A stretch of DNA of 35,351 bases from Flavobacteriaceae bacterium (GCA_027490305.1 JAIXYI010000079.1:1-35351), one strand, 5' to 3'; counted from the first letter of the stretch, positions 15,163-23,675 are shown. A program made the numbers and translations. Notes: generated by a model from the letters alone, not told the origin.

Positions 15163-16080
15163 TTACGATTTGTCGTTGGCAAGCAGGTCGGAAAGGGCGG
15201 TAGGCAATAAGGGGAATTGAAAACGGTAGCCGTGCGCAATCGCTTTTTCGGCGCTTACTTTTTGGCTGGAAAAGACTAGTTGGCGCATTTCGCCCAGTAC
15301 GGGTGTCATAAGGAATTCGGGGATGTTGGGCAACCAAACCGGACGGTGGAGGGTTTTTCCGATGTGTCGGATGAGTTCCGTTTGCGTCACCGGATGGGGT
15401 GCCACGGCGTTAAACGTCCCTTCCCATCCCTTTTCGAGCGCGGTGAGATAGAGTCCGACCATATCGTTAATATGGATCCACGACTGCCATTGTTTTCCAG
15501 AACCGAAGGCCGCGCCAAAGCCATAGCGTACAGGTGTGACTAACTGTTCGAGCACGCCACCTTTTTTGGAGAATACGAGTCCGGTGCGCATTTTCGCTAC
15601 TTTAATAGAAAGGGTTCGGAAGCGATCGGCTGCCTGTTCCCATTGCAGCACCACATTTCCGAGAAAGCCTTGGTCATACGCCAGGTCACTTTCGTGGTAT
15701 AGATGGTCGGGGTGATCGGCGTAGAGGCCAATGGCCGAGGCAGAAACGAAATGACGGACGGAGTGGTGGGGAAGCGTACGAAGTACTTTATATAGGAGTT
15801 CCGCCGATGCGATGCGGCTTTCCCGAATCTCTTGTTTATACGTGTTCGTCCAGCGTTTGGCAATAGAGGCGCCGGCCAGGTGCACGATGGCATCAACGCC
15901 GTCGAAGGCTTCCGGATCGAGTTCTTCTGCGTCGATGTTCCAGAAAAAACGTTGGGCGCCGGGCAGCGGTTTTCCGCTTTTGGACGTCGTCAGGTAGCAG
16001 ACGTCATGTCCGCGGCTGCGCAGGGCGGCCACCAAAGCCGTTCCCACAAGTCCGGTTGCGCCGGTGATCAGAACCTTCAT
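15163..16080 (-). CDS. TIGR01777 family NAD(P)-dependent epimerase/oxidoreductase
   Basis: A 305-residue extended short-chain dehydrogenase/reductase. The N-terminal MKVLITGATGLVGTALVAAL has the GxxGxxG dinucleotide-binding motif. DGVDAIVHLAGASIAKRWT near residue 70, SASAIGLYAD near residue 125 and the RTGLVFSKKGGVLEQL segment are diagnostic of the TIGR01777 group (YfcH/SulA-like proteins). The group's C-terminal region with FNAVAPHPVTQTELIRHIG is present. Substrate and pathway are unknown for most members. The frame is open 14 codons further upstream, but a -7 box (16095-16102) lies in that extension, so the ATG at 16080 is used. It shares strand and orientation with the DUF4442 gene upstream but has its own promoter. 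Confidence 0.9.
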   Translation of the reverse strand: MKVLITGATGLVGTALVAALRSRGHDVCYLTTSKSGKPLPGAQRFFWNIDAEELDPEAFDGVDAIVHLAGASIAKRWTNTYKQEIRESRIASAELLYKVLRTLPHHSVRHFVSASAIGLYADHPDHLYHESDLAYDQGFLGNVVLQWEQAADRFRTLSIKVAKMRTGLVFSKKGGVLEQLVTPVRYGFGAAFGSGKQWQSWIHINDMVGLYLTALEKGWEGTFNAVAPHPVTQTELIRHIGKTLHRPVWLPNIPEFLMTPVLGEMRQLVFSSQKVSAEKAIAHGYRFQFPLLPTALSDLLANDKS

Positions 16081-16094
16081 GCATACTATTTTGG

Positions 16095-16102
16095 TAAAGG
16101 TA
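16095..16102 (-). promoter_or_regulatory. -7 promoter element of the TIGR01777 gene
   Basis: On the minus strand TACCTTTA, one mismatch from TAnnTTTG, 15 bases before the ATG at 16080. Confidence 0.45.
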
Positions 16103-16140
16103 CGACGTCTGTCCCTCGGCAAAACTTAAAAAGACCCTAT

Positions 16141-16599
16141 TTATCGAGGGGTTTTGACTTTCACCGTCCATTCAAATTCAAAGCGCGAAACCGTTTCACC
16201 CTGTTCGTTGACGCCTTCGGATCGCATCCACAGCGTTTGCCCTTCGCCGGTTTCAATGGCTTTGGCGATGGTTTCGGCAATGGCGTGCCCGTCTTCGCAT
16301 CTAAATATGATGTGTCCGGTGGCCTTTTTGGTAAATACCGAACGGTTCTGTGCCACCAACATCGACACATTGGCGCCACTCTTTCGTATGGCGGCGATCA
16401 CCAAGGCGCCTGTTGAAAGTTCCGCGGCCATGGCCTGCACGGCAAAATACATCGATTTGAAGGGGTTTTGGTTGATCCAGCGATGCCGAACCGATACGTT
16501 GCAATGGGCGTCGGAGATACTTTTTACCCGTACACCACACAAAAAGGCAGACGGCAACTTAAAAAACAGGAAGCGGTTGAATTGGGCTGGTGTGAGCAT
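16141..16599 (-). CDS. DUF4442 hotdog-fold thioesterase-like protein
   Basis: A 152-residue protein with the DUF4442 layout, a single hotdog domain related to PaaI-type thioesterases. Landmarks are the RHRWINQNPFKSMYFAVQAMAAELSTGAL segment (residues about 39-67), in which the Asn-Pro-x2-Ser-x-Tyr-Phe stretch and the following helix form the hotdog core, and a C-terminal sheet with RFEFEWTVKVK. Members are presumed acyl-CoA or acyl-carrier thioesterases, but no activity is proven to my knowledge and no canonical catalytic Asp/Glu can be assigned with certainty. It is divergent from the DUF4870 operon across about 200 bp of AT-rich spacer. Confidence 0.85.
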   Translation of the reverse strand: MLTPAQFNRFLFFKLPSAFLCGVRVKSISDAHCNVSVRHRWINQNPFKSMYFAVQAMAAELSTGALVIAAIRKSGANVSMLVAQNRSVFTKKATGHIIFRCEDGHAIAETIAKAIETGEGQTLWMRSEGVNEQGETVSRFEFEWTVKVKTPR

Positions 16600-16692
16600 G
16601 TAGGTCAGTATTTACGGGCAATTTAGCGTTTTATCCGCACATACAGACCATATACGAAATGTTAAATAAAAGTTAACATACACTACTTTGTA

Positions 16693-16724
16693 TTGCATAA
16701 TACCTTCCAATCGTCATATCTTTG
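16693..16724 (+). promoter_or_regulatory. Promoter of the DUF4870-PadR-PspC-GIN operon
   Basis: TTG at 16693-16695, a 21-base spacer, then TATCTTTG at 16717-16724, an exact TAnnTTTG match. The start codon of the first gene is 81 bases further, leaving an unusually long leader that includes a 10-bp repeat. Confidence 0.6.
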
Positions 16725-16763
16725 TATAAGAAATTAATGAGCTATCTATAGTAGTCTGGAGTT

Positions 16764-16790
16764 TCAATCATCATCAATCATCATCAATCA
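16764..16790. repeat. 10-bp tandem repeat TCAATCATCA in a 5' leader
   Basis: Two exact copies of TCAATCATCA plus a partial third copy (TCAATCA) lie in the predicted leader of the DUF4870 gene, followed by similar CATC/ATCA words up to the ATG. The leader has few G residues and would be unstructured. Confidence 0.7.
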
Positions 16791-16805
16791 CAATCTATCA
16801 TCGTC

Positions 16806-17261
16806 ATGCAACGAACCAATGAACAACAAATCGCGACCTTCACCCACATCAGTGCTTTGTCGCAGTTCCTGATCCCGTTCGGCAATTTCATCCTGCCGAT
16901 CGTGATCTGGACATCCAATCGGGAGCGGTCGGCCTACGTCGACCAGCAAGGGAAAGAGTGTATCAATTTCCAATTGAGCACCTTCCTCTACCTTCTTATT
17001 TGTGCCTTGATCGCCGTGCCGACGTTTCTCTTCGCGCTCATGTCGGGAGGGGAACTGCACCGCCACGGGCATCACTTTAACGTAGACCACATGGACTGGT
17101 CGTTTACGGAGGTTAGTATCCCGCTGGTGGTCGCGATCGTCGCCGTTATCCTCGCCGGTCTCATCAAAGCGGCTGAGGTGTTGCTGACGATCCATGCGGC
17201 GGTCAAGACATCAGGAGGGGATGACTTCCGGTATCCGGCGACCATCCGCTTCCTAAAGTAA
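16806..17261 (+). CDS. DUF4870 membrane protein
   Basis: A 151-residue inner-membrane protein. The start MQRTNEQQIATFTHISALSQFLIPFGNFILPIVIW and the segment YVDQQGKECINFQLS (near residue 40-55) are the standard DUF4870 features. Three to four hydrophobic helices are visible (about 12-35, 58-82, 102-128). Function is unknown. In Bacteroidota these proteins often sit with PadR, PspC and GIN-domain genes, as here, which points to a membrane-homeostasis module. A His-rich stretch in the extramembrane loop (LHRHGHHFNVDHMDWS, around 86-101) is notable and could bind metal; that is inference. It is the first gene of the operon, 92 bp before padR, a gap that contains no recognisable terminator. Confidence 0.88.
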   Translation: MQRTNEQQIATFTHISALSQFLIPFGNFILPIVIWTSNRERSAYVDQQGKECINFQLSTFLYLLICALIAVPTFLFALMSGGELHRHGHHFNVDHMDWSFTEVSIPLVVAIVAVILAGLIKAAEVLLTIHAAVKTSGGDDFRYPATIRFLK

Positions 17262-17353
17262 AACTTCGACGCGGAGACTTCATCACCCTCTGGCGTCACT
17301 GTATATTCATCATCATCAAAAAACGGACATTAATCCAAAATCAAAATGGCATC

Positions 17354-17692
17354 ATGAACATTGAAAACACGAAAGCACAGATGCGCAAGGGTGTTCTCGA
17401 GTTTTGCATCCTCTCGGTACTAAAAGAGCGGGATGCCTACACCTCTGAGATACTCGATACCCTTAAAGGCGCCAAGCTGTTGGTAGTGGAAGGCACGGTC
17501 TATCCGCTGCTGACCCGCCTGAAAAACGACGGGTTACTCAACTACCGTTGGGAAGAATCGACCTCCGGGCCGCCGCGTAAATACTACGGCCTGACCGAAA
17601 TCGGACACACATTTCTAAAGGAATTGAACGGCACCTGGACCGAACTTTCCGACGCCGTCAACATTATCACCAATCAAAAACACGAATCATGA
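17354..17692 (+). CDS. PadR family transcriptional regulator
   Basis: A 112-residue winged-helix regulator with only the DNA-binding domain and a short C-terminal helix, the short (subfamily s1/YwzG-like) PadR layout. Typical wording is present: QMRKGVLEFCILSVLKERDAYTSEI at residues about 9-33, then VVEGTVYPLLTRLKNDGLL near 48-66, and the wing GPPRKYYGLTEIG near 75-87. Its stop overlaps the start of the PspC-domain gene (ATGA), so the two are translationally coupled. It probably represses its own operon in response to an envelope or drug signal; the ligand is unknown. Confidence 0.93.
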   Translation: MNIENTKAQMRKGVLEFCILSVLKERDAYTSEILDTLKGAKLLVVEGTVYPLLTRLKNDGLLNYRWEESTSGPPRKYYGLTEIGHTFLKELNGTWTELSDAVNIITNQKHES

Positions 17693-19428
17693 ACAAGACA
17701 GTCAATATCAACCTGGGAGGCATTTTCTTCTATATAGATGAAGACGCGTACCAACGCCTTAGCCGCTACTTCGACGCCATCAAACGGTCGCTGAACCGCT
17801 CGGCCGGGCAGGACGAGATCATCCGCGACATCGAAATGCGTATCGCTGAACTGATCTCAGAGAAACACACCCATCCGAAACAGGTCATTTCGATGAAGGA
17901 AATCGAAGAAGTGATCACGGTTATGGGCCAACCTGAAGATTACCGCCTTGACGACGAAGGGGCTGCGCCGCAACCGAGCACGCCGTTCTATTCGCCGCGT
18001 GCCACCCGTAAACTCTACCGCGACCGCGAAAACGGCATCATCGGCGGTGTATTGGCCGGTCTAGGGCACTACTTCGGCATCGATAAGGTATGGCTGCGCG
18101 TGTTGTTCGTCATCCTGTTGTGCGTATTCGGAACGGGTATTATCGCCTATCTGGTTATGTGGATTGTGATGCCAGAGGCGGTTACCACTACCGAGAAACT
18201 GGAAATGCGCGGTGAACCCATTACCATAACCAATATCGAACGGAAAGTACGGGAGGAAATCGAAGGACTTTCCGAGCGGTTTCGCAACGCCGACTACGCC
18301 CAGATGGGTGACAGCATCCAGAAAGGCGCCACCAAAGTGGGCTCGACCATCGGAGATATCTTCATCAGTATTTTCAAGGTGTTCGCGAAAATCATTGGTT
18401 CCCTCATCATCCTGGCCTCACTGGCCGTGATCGTCAGCCTGCTGATCGGTGTGTTCACCCTAGGTTCAACCGCTTTTGTGAGCTTCCCATGGTCGTCGTT
18501 CGTAGAACAGGGCAATTTCGGGGAATATCCGATCTGGTTGTTCGGACTGGTCATGTTCTTCGCCGTGGGCATCCCGTTCTTCTATTTCTGCCTGCTGGGC
18601 TTCAAACTGTTGGCGCCGAAAATCAAGTCGCCGGGTGCTATCATCAATTTCGGGCTGCTGGCCGTATGGATCATCTCGACCGCCATCGCCATCACCTTTG
18701 GGGTGCGTCAGGCAACGGCCTTTGCCTTTGAAGGGAAAACCCTCAAAAAGGAAGAGTTGGTACTGGCACCGGCCGATACGCTCGACATCCGCTTCGTGCA
18801 CAACGACAGCTACGCCAACTCAACGAATGAATACGACGATTTCCGCATCGAACTCGACGGCTCCGACCATGAGATGATTTACTCGAACGACGTCACCCTC
18901 GATGTGCGTCCGTCTGAAGACGGTAAAGCGTATATCCAGGTGCAGCGCGTCGCCCGCGGCAGTTCGGTGAGCGCAGCACGTCACACGGCTGAAAAGATCG
19001 AGTATAGCTACAAATTCCAGAATAATGACGTACTTTTGGATAACTACCTGCTGACCGATATACGCAACAAGTTTCGCGACCAGCAGGTGGAAGTAGTGCT
19101 GTATTTGCCGAAAGGGACGAAATTCCGCGTCGACAAATCGGTTACGGACCGTGACCGCTCAGACGATGCGTTCTTCAACCTTCACTGGAGTGACGATAGC
19201 TATACCTACCGGGTTGACAAAGACCGCGTACGTTGTTTGGATTGCCCGCCAAGTGAAGATGAATACGACGACGTAGACGAGCCTGAATCAGTGGAAGTAA
19301 GCGATTCAACCGGCACCATGACGGTAAAGGTGCATACAGACGGCGATGTGCGGGTCGAAACGACTACCACGTCGTCTGGTAAGGGTCTTACGACCGATCA
19401 AAATGGAGTAATTGTACCTAAAAAATAA
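17689..19428 (+). CDS. PspC-domain transmembrane protein with C-terminal acidic tail
   Basis: A 579-residue membrane protein. Residues 1-90 form a soluble helical domain (MNKTVNINLGGIFFYIDEDAY...VMGQPEDYRL) found in front of PspC domains in Bacteroidota. The PspC domain proper is at about 105-165 (KLYRDRENGIIGGVLAGLGH, then WLRVLFVILLCVFGTGIIAYLVMWIVMPEA). Three to four further membrane helices lie at about 220-350. The C-terminal 200 residues are an extracytoplasmic, Asp/Ser/Tyr-rich beta region reminiscent of the GIN-type sheets of the next gene's product. PspC is part of the phage-shock type membrane-stress response; the role here is presumed envelope stress sensing. It is coupled to padR upstream and to the GIN-domain gene 5 bp downstream. 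Confidence 0.92.
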   Translation: MNKTVNINLGGIFFYIDEDAYQRLSRYFDAIKRSLNRSAGQDEIIRDIEMRIAELISEKHTHPKQVISMKEIEEVITVMGQPEDYRLDDEGAAPQPSTPFYSPRATRKLYRDRENGIIGGVLAGLGHYFGIDKVWLRVLFVILLCVFGTGIIAYLVMWIVMPEAVTTTEKLEMRGEPITITNIERKVREEIEGLSERFRNADYAQMGDSIQKGATKVGSTIGDIFISIFKVFAKIIGSLIILASLAVIVSLLIGVFTLGSTAFVSFPWSSFVEQGNFGEYPIWLFGLVMFFAVGIPFFYFCLLGFKLLAPKIKSPGAIINFGLLAVWIISTAIAITFGVRQATAFAFEGKTLKKEELVLAPADTLDIRFVHNDSYANSTNEYDDFRIELDGSDHEMIYSNDVTLDVRPSEDGKAYIQVQRVARGSSVSAARHTAEKIEYSYKFQNNDVLLDNYLLTDIRNKFRDQQVEVVLYLPKGTKFRVDKSVTDRDRSDDAFFNLHWSDDSYTYRVDKDRVRCLDCPPSEDEYDDVDEPESVEVSDSTGTMTVKVHTDGDVRVETTTTSSGKGLTTDQNGVIVPKK

Positions 19429-19433
19429 CGAGT

Positions 19434-20159
19434 ATGGTCCGCATCATTATCTACACCATCAAACTGATCGTCGTCGCGCTGACGGCACTGGTTTTCACTT
19501 CATGCAATCTCGGTGTCAAGGGCAATGGCCAAAAGGTCACCGTTGACCGCACCGTAACCGAGTCGTTCGACCGGGTCGAAGTAGGAGAGGGCATTGAACT
19601 CGTTCTGACGCCTTCCAACGATACCCGCATCACCGTCGAAACCGACGCCAATCTGGTCGATATGATCAGCACCACCATCCAAAACGGAACGCTTCGTGTG
19701 GCAACCACCGGCAGCATCAGTTCGACCGAAGGCATCAAAGTCTCGGTCAGCCTGCCCAAACTGCGGGGTCTCACGGCCCACAGCGCAGCACAGGCGCATT
19801 CTACGGCCACTTTCGTGACGTCGGATATACAGGTGAAAAGCGAAAGTGCGGCATCTCTTGAGTTGTCGGTCGAAGCCGATGATATCTCGATTGAAACGTC
19901 AAGCGGCGCCAATGCCACCGTTCGCGGAAAGGCGTTACGTCTTCAAACGGCCTCTTCCAGTGGCAGCAACCTTGACGCGGCAGGGCTCGACACTAACGAT
20001 GTGACCAGTTCAGCCGACAGTGGCAGCACGACGGTCGTCAACCCGATACTGACGCTTGTGGCGGAAGCCGGTAGTGGCGGCAACGTACGCTACGTAAGCA
20101 CCCCGAAGAACAAGCTGAGCAAACAGGAGGATTCCGGCGGCAGCGTTTATAAGAAGTAA
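19434..20159 (+). CDS. GIN-domain (DUF2807) putative lipoprotein
   Basis: A 241-residue secreted protein with a lipoprotein-type signal (hydrophobic residues 4-20, lipobox FTSC, Cys24). The mature region is a repetitive right-handed beta-structure: VTESFDRVEVGEGIELVLTP, then VETDANLVDMISTTIQNGTLRV, then a Ser/Ala/Thr-rich ladder (SAAQAHSTATFVTSDIQVKSESAASLELSVEAD and so on). This is the head GIN domain (DUF2807). These proteins are usually in the periplasm or on the outer membrane; their function is unproven, possibly polymer or adhesion related. It is the last gene of the operon, closed by a strong terminator. Confidence 0.9.
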   Translation: MVRIIIYTIKLIVVALTALVFTSCNLGVKGNGQKVTVDRTVTESFDRVEVGEGIELVLTPSNDTRITVETDANLVDMISTTIQNGTLRVATTGSISSTEGIKVSVSLPKLRGLTAHSAAQAHSTATFVTSDIQVKSESAASLELSVEADDISIETSSGANATVRGKALRLQTASSSGSNLDAAGLDTNDVTSSADSGSTTVVNPILTLVAEAGSGGNVRYVSTPKNKLSKQEDSGGSVYKK

Positions 20160-20165
20160 GAGAGA

Positions 20166-20190
20166 AGCATCCGGAAGGGTGCTTTTTTTT
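20166..20190 (+). terminator. Intrinsic terminator of the PadR-PspC-GIN operon
   Basis: AGCATCC, loop GGAA, GGGTGCT forms a 7-bp stem with one G-U pair, followed by seven T. Confidence 0.85.
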
Positions 20191-20227
20191 GCATAGGACG
20201 ATATCCGGCAAAACGCGCGCTTTTCGT

Positions 20228-20235
20228 TACTTTTG
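20228..20235 (+). promoter_or_regulatory. -7 promoter element of the ABC-F gene
   Basis: TACTTTTG, an exact TAnnTTTG match. It overlaps an in-frame TTG at 20233 and so rules that codon out as the start. Confidence 0.6.
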
Positions 20236-20262
20236 CCGACTATCCGGATTAAAGAAACAACA

Positions 20263-22122
20263 GTGAATTACCTTTCCGTCGAGAGCATCTCCAAATCGTA
20301 TGGCGAACGCACCCTGTTCGAGAACATCAGTTTTGGGATCAACAAAGACCAGAAAATCGCCTTCATCGCCAAAAACGGGACAGGGAAGACGACGATCATG
20401 AACATCCTCACCGGAAAAGACGAGCCGGATAACGGCCAGGTCGTGACACGGAAAGACATCCGGATGGCATTTTTGTCGCAGGTGCCTGATTTGCAGGACG
20501 ACCTGACGATAGAAGAGAGCATCTTCGCCTCCGACAATGAAACCCTAAAGGTGATTGCCGCCTATGAACGGGCACTTGAGAACCCGGCGGATGAGGAGGC
20601 CTACCAGAAAGCCTTTGACAAGATGGACCAGCACAACGCCTGGGACTTTGAGACGCAGTTCAAGCAGATCCTTTTCCGGTTAAAGCTCGACAATTTGAAG
20701 CTGAAAGTACGGGATTTGTCGGGTGGACAGAAAAAACGTCTTTCCCTGGCCATCATCCTCATCAACCGGCCCGACCTGCTGATTATGGACGAGCCCACCA
20801 ACCACCTTGATCTCGAAATGATCGAGTGGCTGGAGAGCTATTTCGCTGCGGCTCCGATTACGCTGTTCATGGTAACGCACGACCGCTTCTTCCTGGAGCG
20901 CGTCTGCAACGAGATTATCGAGCTTGAGAACGGCAAGCTGTATTCCTACAAAGGCAATTATTCGTATTATCTCGAAAAGAAAGAGCAGCGCATCACCTCC
21001 GAGAATGCCAGCATCGACAAGGCCAAGAACCTTTTTGTGAAGGAACTCGACTGGATGCGGCGCCAACCTAAGGCCCGTACGACCAAGTCGAAGTCGCGGC
21101 AGGATGACTTTTATGTGATCAAAGAAAAAGCGATGAGCCGCCGCCGTGACAAGCAGGTCGAACTCGAGATCAATATGGAGCGGATGGGCAGCAAGGTCAT
21201 CGAACTACACCGCCTCGGCAAAAAGTTTGGCGATAAAGTCATACTCGACGGCTTCTCCTATGATTTCCAACGGGGCGACCGCGTGGGTATCATCGGTAAG
21301 AATGGTTCGGGGAAATCGACCTTCCTCAACATCATCACCGGCACCCTGCCACCCGATTCGGGTAAGGTGATTACGGGTGAAACGATGAAGATCGGCTATT
21401 ATACACAGTCAGGCATCCAACCACAACAGGGGCAGAAAGTCATCGATGTCATCAAGGAATTCGGAGAATACATCCCGCTTATGAAAGGGCGCACGATCTC
21501 GGCCGGGCAGTTGTTGGAGCGCTTCCTTTTCGACCGCAAGAAACAACACGATTATGTGGAGAAGCTGAGTGGGGGCGAGCTGAAGCGGTTGTATCTCTGT
21601 ACGGTGCTCATCCAAAATCCGAATTTCCTTATACTCGACGAGCCGACCAACGACCTTGACATCGTGACGCTGAACGTGTTGGAGAACTTCCTGATCGACT
21701 ATCCGGGTTGTCTGGTGGTCGTTTCGCACGACCGGTATTTCATGGATAAAATCGTCGACCACCTGTTTGTCTTCCGTGGCGATGGCGTGATCGAGGATTT
21801 CCCGGGGAATTACTCCGATTTCCGGGCCTATGAAGACAGCGCCGAACCTGCAAAGGACGACGCGCCGAAGGAAAAGAACAACTGGAAGCAGCAGCAGAAA
21901 TCAGCCGGTCTGTCATTCAATGAGCAGAAAGAGTTCCAGAAGATTGAGCGTGAGATCAAAGACCTCGAATATACCCGCAAGGAAATCGAGCGGCAGTTTT
22001 CAGAGGGAACAATTGCCGATGCTGATATTGCCGCCAAAGCGGTCGAGTTGCAGCGCATCATTGCCGAATTGGAAGCGAAGGAAGAGCGCTGGTTCGAACT
22101 ATCGGCCAAAATGGAGGCCTGA
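20263..22122 (+). CDS. ABC-F family ATPase
   Basis: A 619-residue soluble protein with two ABC domains and no membrane part, the ABC-F type that acts on ribosomes (translation factor or antibiotic protection). Domain 1 has KNGTGKTT (residues about 37-44), signature LSGGQKKRLSLA and Walker B LLIMDEPTNHLDL. The inter-domain arm contains the P-site-directed linker (KNLFVKELDWMRRQPKARTTKSKSRQDDF). Domain 2 has GKNGSGKST, LSGGELKRLYLC and FLILDEPTNDLDI. A C-terminal coiled coil (about 560-619) resembles Uup/YdiF-type proteins. The first Walker A begins AKNG instead of the usual GxNG. The start is GTG at 20263, since the promoter overlaps the upstream TTG. It overlaps the methyltransferase start by one base. 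Confidence 0.93.
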   Translation: MNYLSVESISKSYGERTLFENISFGINKDQKIAFIAKNGTGKTTIMNILTGKDEPDNGQVVTRKDIRMAFLSQVPDLQDDLTIEESIFASDNETLKVIAAYERALENPADEEAYQKAFDKMDQHNAWDFETQFKQILFRLKLDNLKLKVRDLSGGQKKRLSLAIILINRPDLLIMDEPTNHLDLEMIEWLESYFAAAPITLFMVTHDRFFLERVCNEIIELENGKLYSYKGNYSYYLEKKEQRITSENASIDKAKNLFVKELDWMRRQPKARTTKSKSRQDDFYVIKEKAMSRRRDKQVELEINMERMGSKVIELHRLGKKFGDKVILDGFSYDFQRGDRVGIIGKNGSGKSTFLNIITGTLPPDSGKVITGETMKIGYYTQSGIQPQQGQKVIDVIKEFGEYIPLMKGRTISAGQLLERFLFDRKKQHDYVEKLSGGELKRLYLCTVLIQNPNFLILDEPTNDLDIVTLNVLENFLIDYPGCLVVVSHDRYFMDKIVDHLFVFRGDGVIEDFPGNYSDFRAYEDSAEPAKDDAPKEKNNWKQQQKSAGLSFNEQKEFQKIEREIKDLEYTRKEIERQFSEGTIADADIAAKAVELQRIIAELEAKEERWFELSAKMEA

Positions 22123-22898
22123 TGGGATTCCGGTTCTGGGCATACCTGCGTTTTTTGTGGCATTCGAAGAACGAACACGGCGTGCATTCGCCCTTTGTGT
22201 TTTCGCTGGTCACGAAGTGCCTCTATGACAAGTCTGTATTTCCCGAGTATCAAACCCTCGACAGGTTCCGTGGCGACCTGCTGTCGGATCACCGCCTGGT
22301 AGATGTTACTGATTTCGGTGCCGGATCCAAGGTGTTCAAATCGAACCAACGGGCGGTATCGGCCATGGCCCGGCATGCGGGGATTTCGCGCAAACGGGCC
22401 CGATTGCTTTTTCGGGTGGTGCGGTATTTCCAACCGGATACGATATTGGAGATCGGCACTTCGGTCGGACTCGCCACGTCGGCGCTGGCCCTGGGTAAAC
22501 CGGATGCCCGTGTGATTACGGTGGAAGGTTGTCCGGAAACGGCGGCCGTAGCGGCGGCGCAGTTGCAGGCAGCCGGACTGGCGAACGTTACCGTCATCAA
22601 CGCTGAATTTTCTTCTTTTCTTTCCCAGCCACTGGCTTTTCCGTCGCCACGACTGGTGTTTTTCGACGGGCACCACACCGAAGCCGCCACGCTGGCGTAT
22701 TTCGAGTCGCTGTTACCCTATGCAACCGACGATTCCGTCTGGATTTTCGACGACATCCATTGGTCGGCGGGTATGGAGCGCGCCTGGGAAGCGATCAAAC
22801 GCCATCCGGACGTGACGGTGACGATGGATACCTACCAATGGGGGTTCGTGTTCTTTCGGAAAGGGCAGGCGAGGGAGGGGTTTGTGATTAGGAGTTAG
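22122..22898 (+). CDS. Class I SAM-dependent methyltransferase
   Basis: A 258-residue methyltransferase of the O-methyltransferase-like Rossmann type. Motif I is TILEIGTSVGLATSAL (residues about 107-122). The acidic residue that binds the SAM ribose is in VITVEGCPE about 25 residues later, and VFFDGHHTE follows near 185, in the position where O-methyltransferases carry a metal- or substrate-binding Asp. An N-terminal segment, FWAYLRFLWHSKNEHGVHSPFVFSLVTK, is a typical lead-in for a group of these proteins in Bacteroidota. The substrate is unknown. Its ATG shares a base with the ABC-F stop (TGATG), so the pair is translationally coupled, and a link to ribosomes or translation is possible but unproven. 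Confidence 0.87.
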   Translation: MGFRFWAYLRFLWHSKNEHGVHSPFVFSLVTKCLYDKSVFPEYQTLDRFRGDLLSDHRLVDVTDFGAGSKVFKSNQRAVSAMARHAGISRKRARLLFRVVRYFQPDTILEIGTSVGLATSALALGKPDARVITVEGCPETAAVAAAQLQAAGLANVTVINAEFSSFLSQPLAFPSPRLVFFDGHHTEAATLAYFESLLPYATDDSVWIFDDIHWSAGMERAWEAIKRHPDVTVTMDTYQWGFVFFRKGQAREGFVIRS

Positions 22899-23087
22899 TT
22901 GAAGTTTTGAGTGTTGAGGTTTGAGTTGGGAACTCGAAACAGGAACCTTTAGGGCAATAAGGGCGCTTGCTCCTCGCTCCTTGATACTTGCTCCTTGATA
23001 CGGCAGTGGCGAGAGGCGCGCGGTAGCGGTATCGCGCAAAGTCGGAGACGTTTGCGCAGCGGGTTTAGGTTGATGGTAATGAGCACG
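22899..23087. other. Convergent intergenic region with low-complexity words and a hairpin
   Basis: Between two convergent genes. The first part is T/G-rich with related words (GAAGTTTTGAG, GAGGTTTGAGTTGG); then come near-repeats TTGCTCC and TTGATAC; then a hairpin GCGCAAA/TTTGCGC at 23034-23057. No coding sequence is supported. Confidence 0.6.
23034..23057. repeat. GC-rich hairpin GCGCAAA...TTTGCGC
   Basis: GCGCAAA (23034-23040) and TTTGCGC (23051-23057) pair around GTCGGAGACG, whose GTC/GAC extend the stem with one bulge. Without a T-tract it may still serve as a convergent 3'-end structure or be a copy of a dispersed short palindrome. Confidence 0.6.
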
Positions 23088-23675
23088 TCACGAGATCCAC
23101 CGATTTCTCTTCAGGTAAAGATACCAGTTTCCGTTTGCGTCCTTGCGGTAAATAAAAGTTGCGCCCTCACCGCAGAGGCCGTAACAAGAGTAATTGCATT
23201 GAACGACCGCCACGTCGCCTTTTTGGTTGAAAAAGGGCCCTAAGACGGAAGTGACGCCGTGATAGCGCTCCAAAAGTCGGCGTCCGTATGCCCGACGCGC
23301 TTGCCGGTCTCCAGCAGTGGTATCGGCAGCCACTACAATCTTGTCTTTCACGCGCTTCCCGTCCCACGCGAAATAGTGAGAGTTGCGGTATTGCCGCCGA
23401 ATGAAGTCACGATCCGCGGTACTCAGCCGCAGGGTGTCGAGTTGCGCCACGAAACTCGAGTCACCATTGATGATGATCGGCGCCTGGTCTAGGAGCACAG
23501 GCCCAAACTTGTAAATAGGGTTCTCCTTCAAAAGCGTGGTGTTCAGGAAATGATAGATAAGGCTGTCGCTGACGAGCGCTTCGTAATGCGGTTCAGGGGG
23601 GGGCGTTTGGCGGACGTCACGGCGGCAGGAAGCGGCAAGCAACGATGCGAACAACAGGATGGAAAGCGATTTCAT
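23088..23675 (-). CDS. Hypothetical lipoprotein
   Basis: A 195-residue protein with a lipoprotein signal (MKSLSILLFASLLAASC; lipobox LAASC, Cys17), predicted to sit in an envelope membrane. The mature protein starts with a Pro-rich linker (RQTPPPEPHYE), then a helical region (DSLIYHFLNTTLLKE), and a beta-rich C-terminal half with a Cys pair (VVQCNYSCYGLCGEG, around 160-172) that ends NWYLYLKRNRWIS. Similar small secreted proteins with a closing NGNWYL strand occur in flavobacteria, but I do not recognise a named family. The three Cys close together may form a disulfide. Codon use and GC match the chromosome, unlike the next gene. Confidence 0.8.
   Translation of the reverse strand: MKSLSILLFASLLAASCRRDVRQTPPPEPHYEALVSDSLIYHFLNTTLLKENPIYKFGPVLLDQAPIIINGDSSFVAQLDTLRLSTADRDFIRRQYRNSHYFAWDGKRVKDKIVVAADTTAGDRQARRAYGRRLLERYHGVTSVLGPFFNQKGDVAVVQCNYSCYGLCGEGATFIYRKDANGNWYLYLKRNRWIS

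Noticed and set aside
22899..23087. CRISPR-like spacing of repeated words
   Set aside because: The words are short, imperfect and unevenly spaced, with no repeat-spacer pattern and no cas genes nearby.
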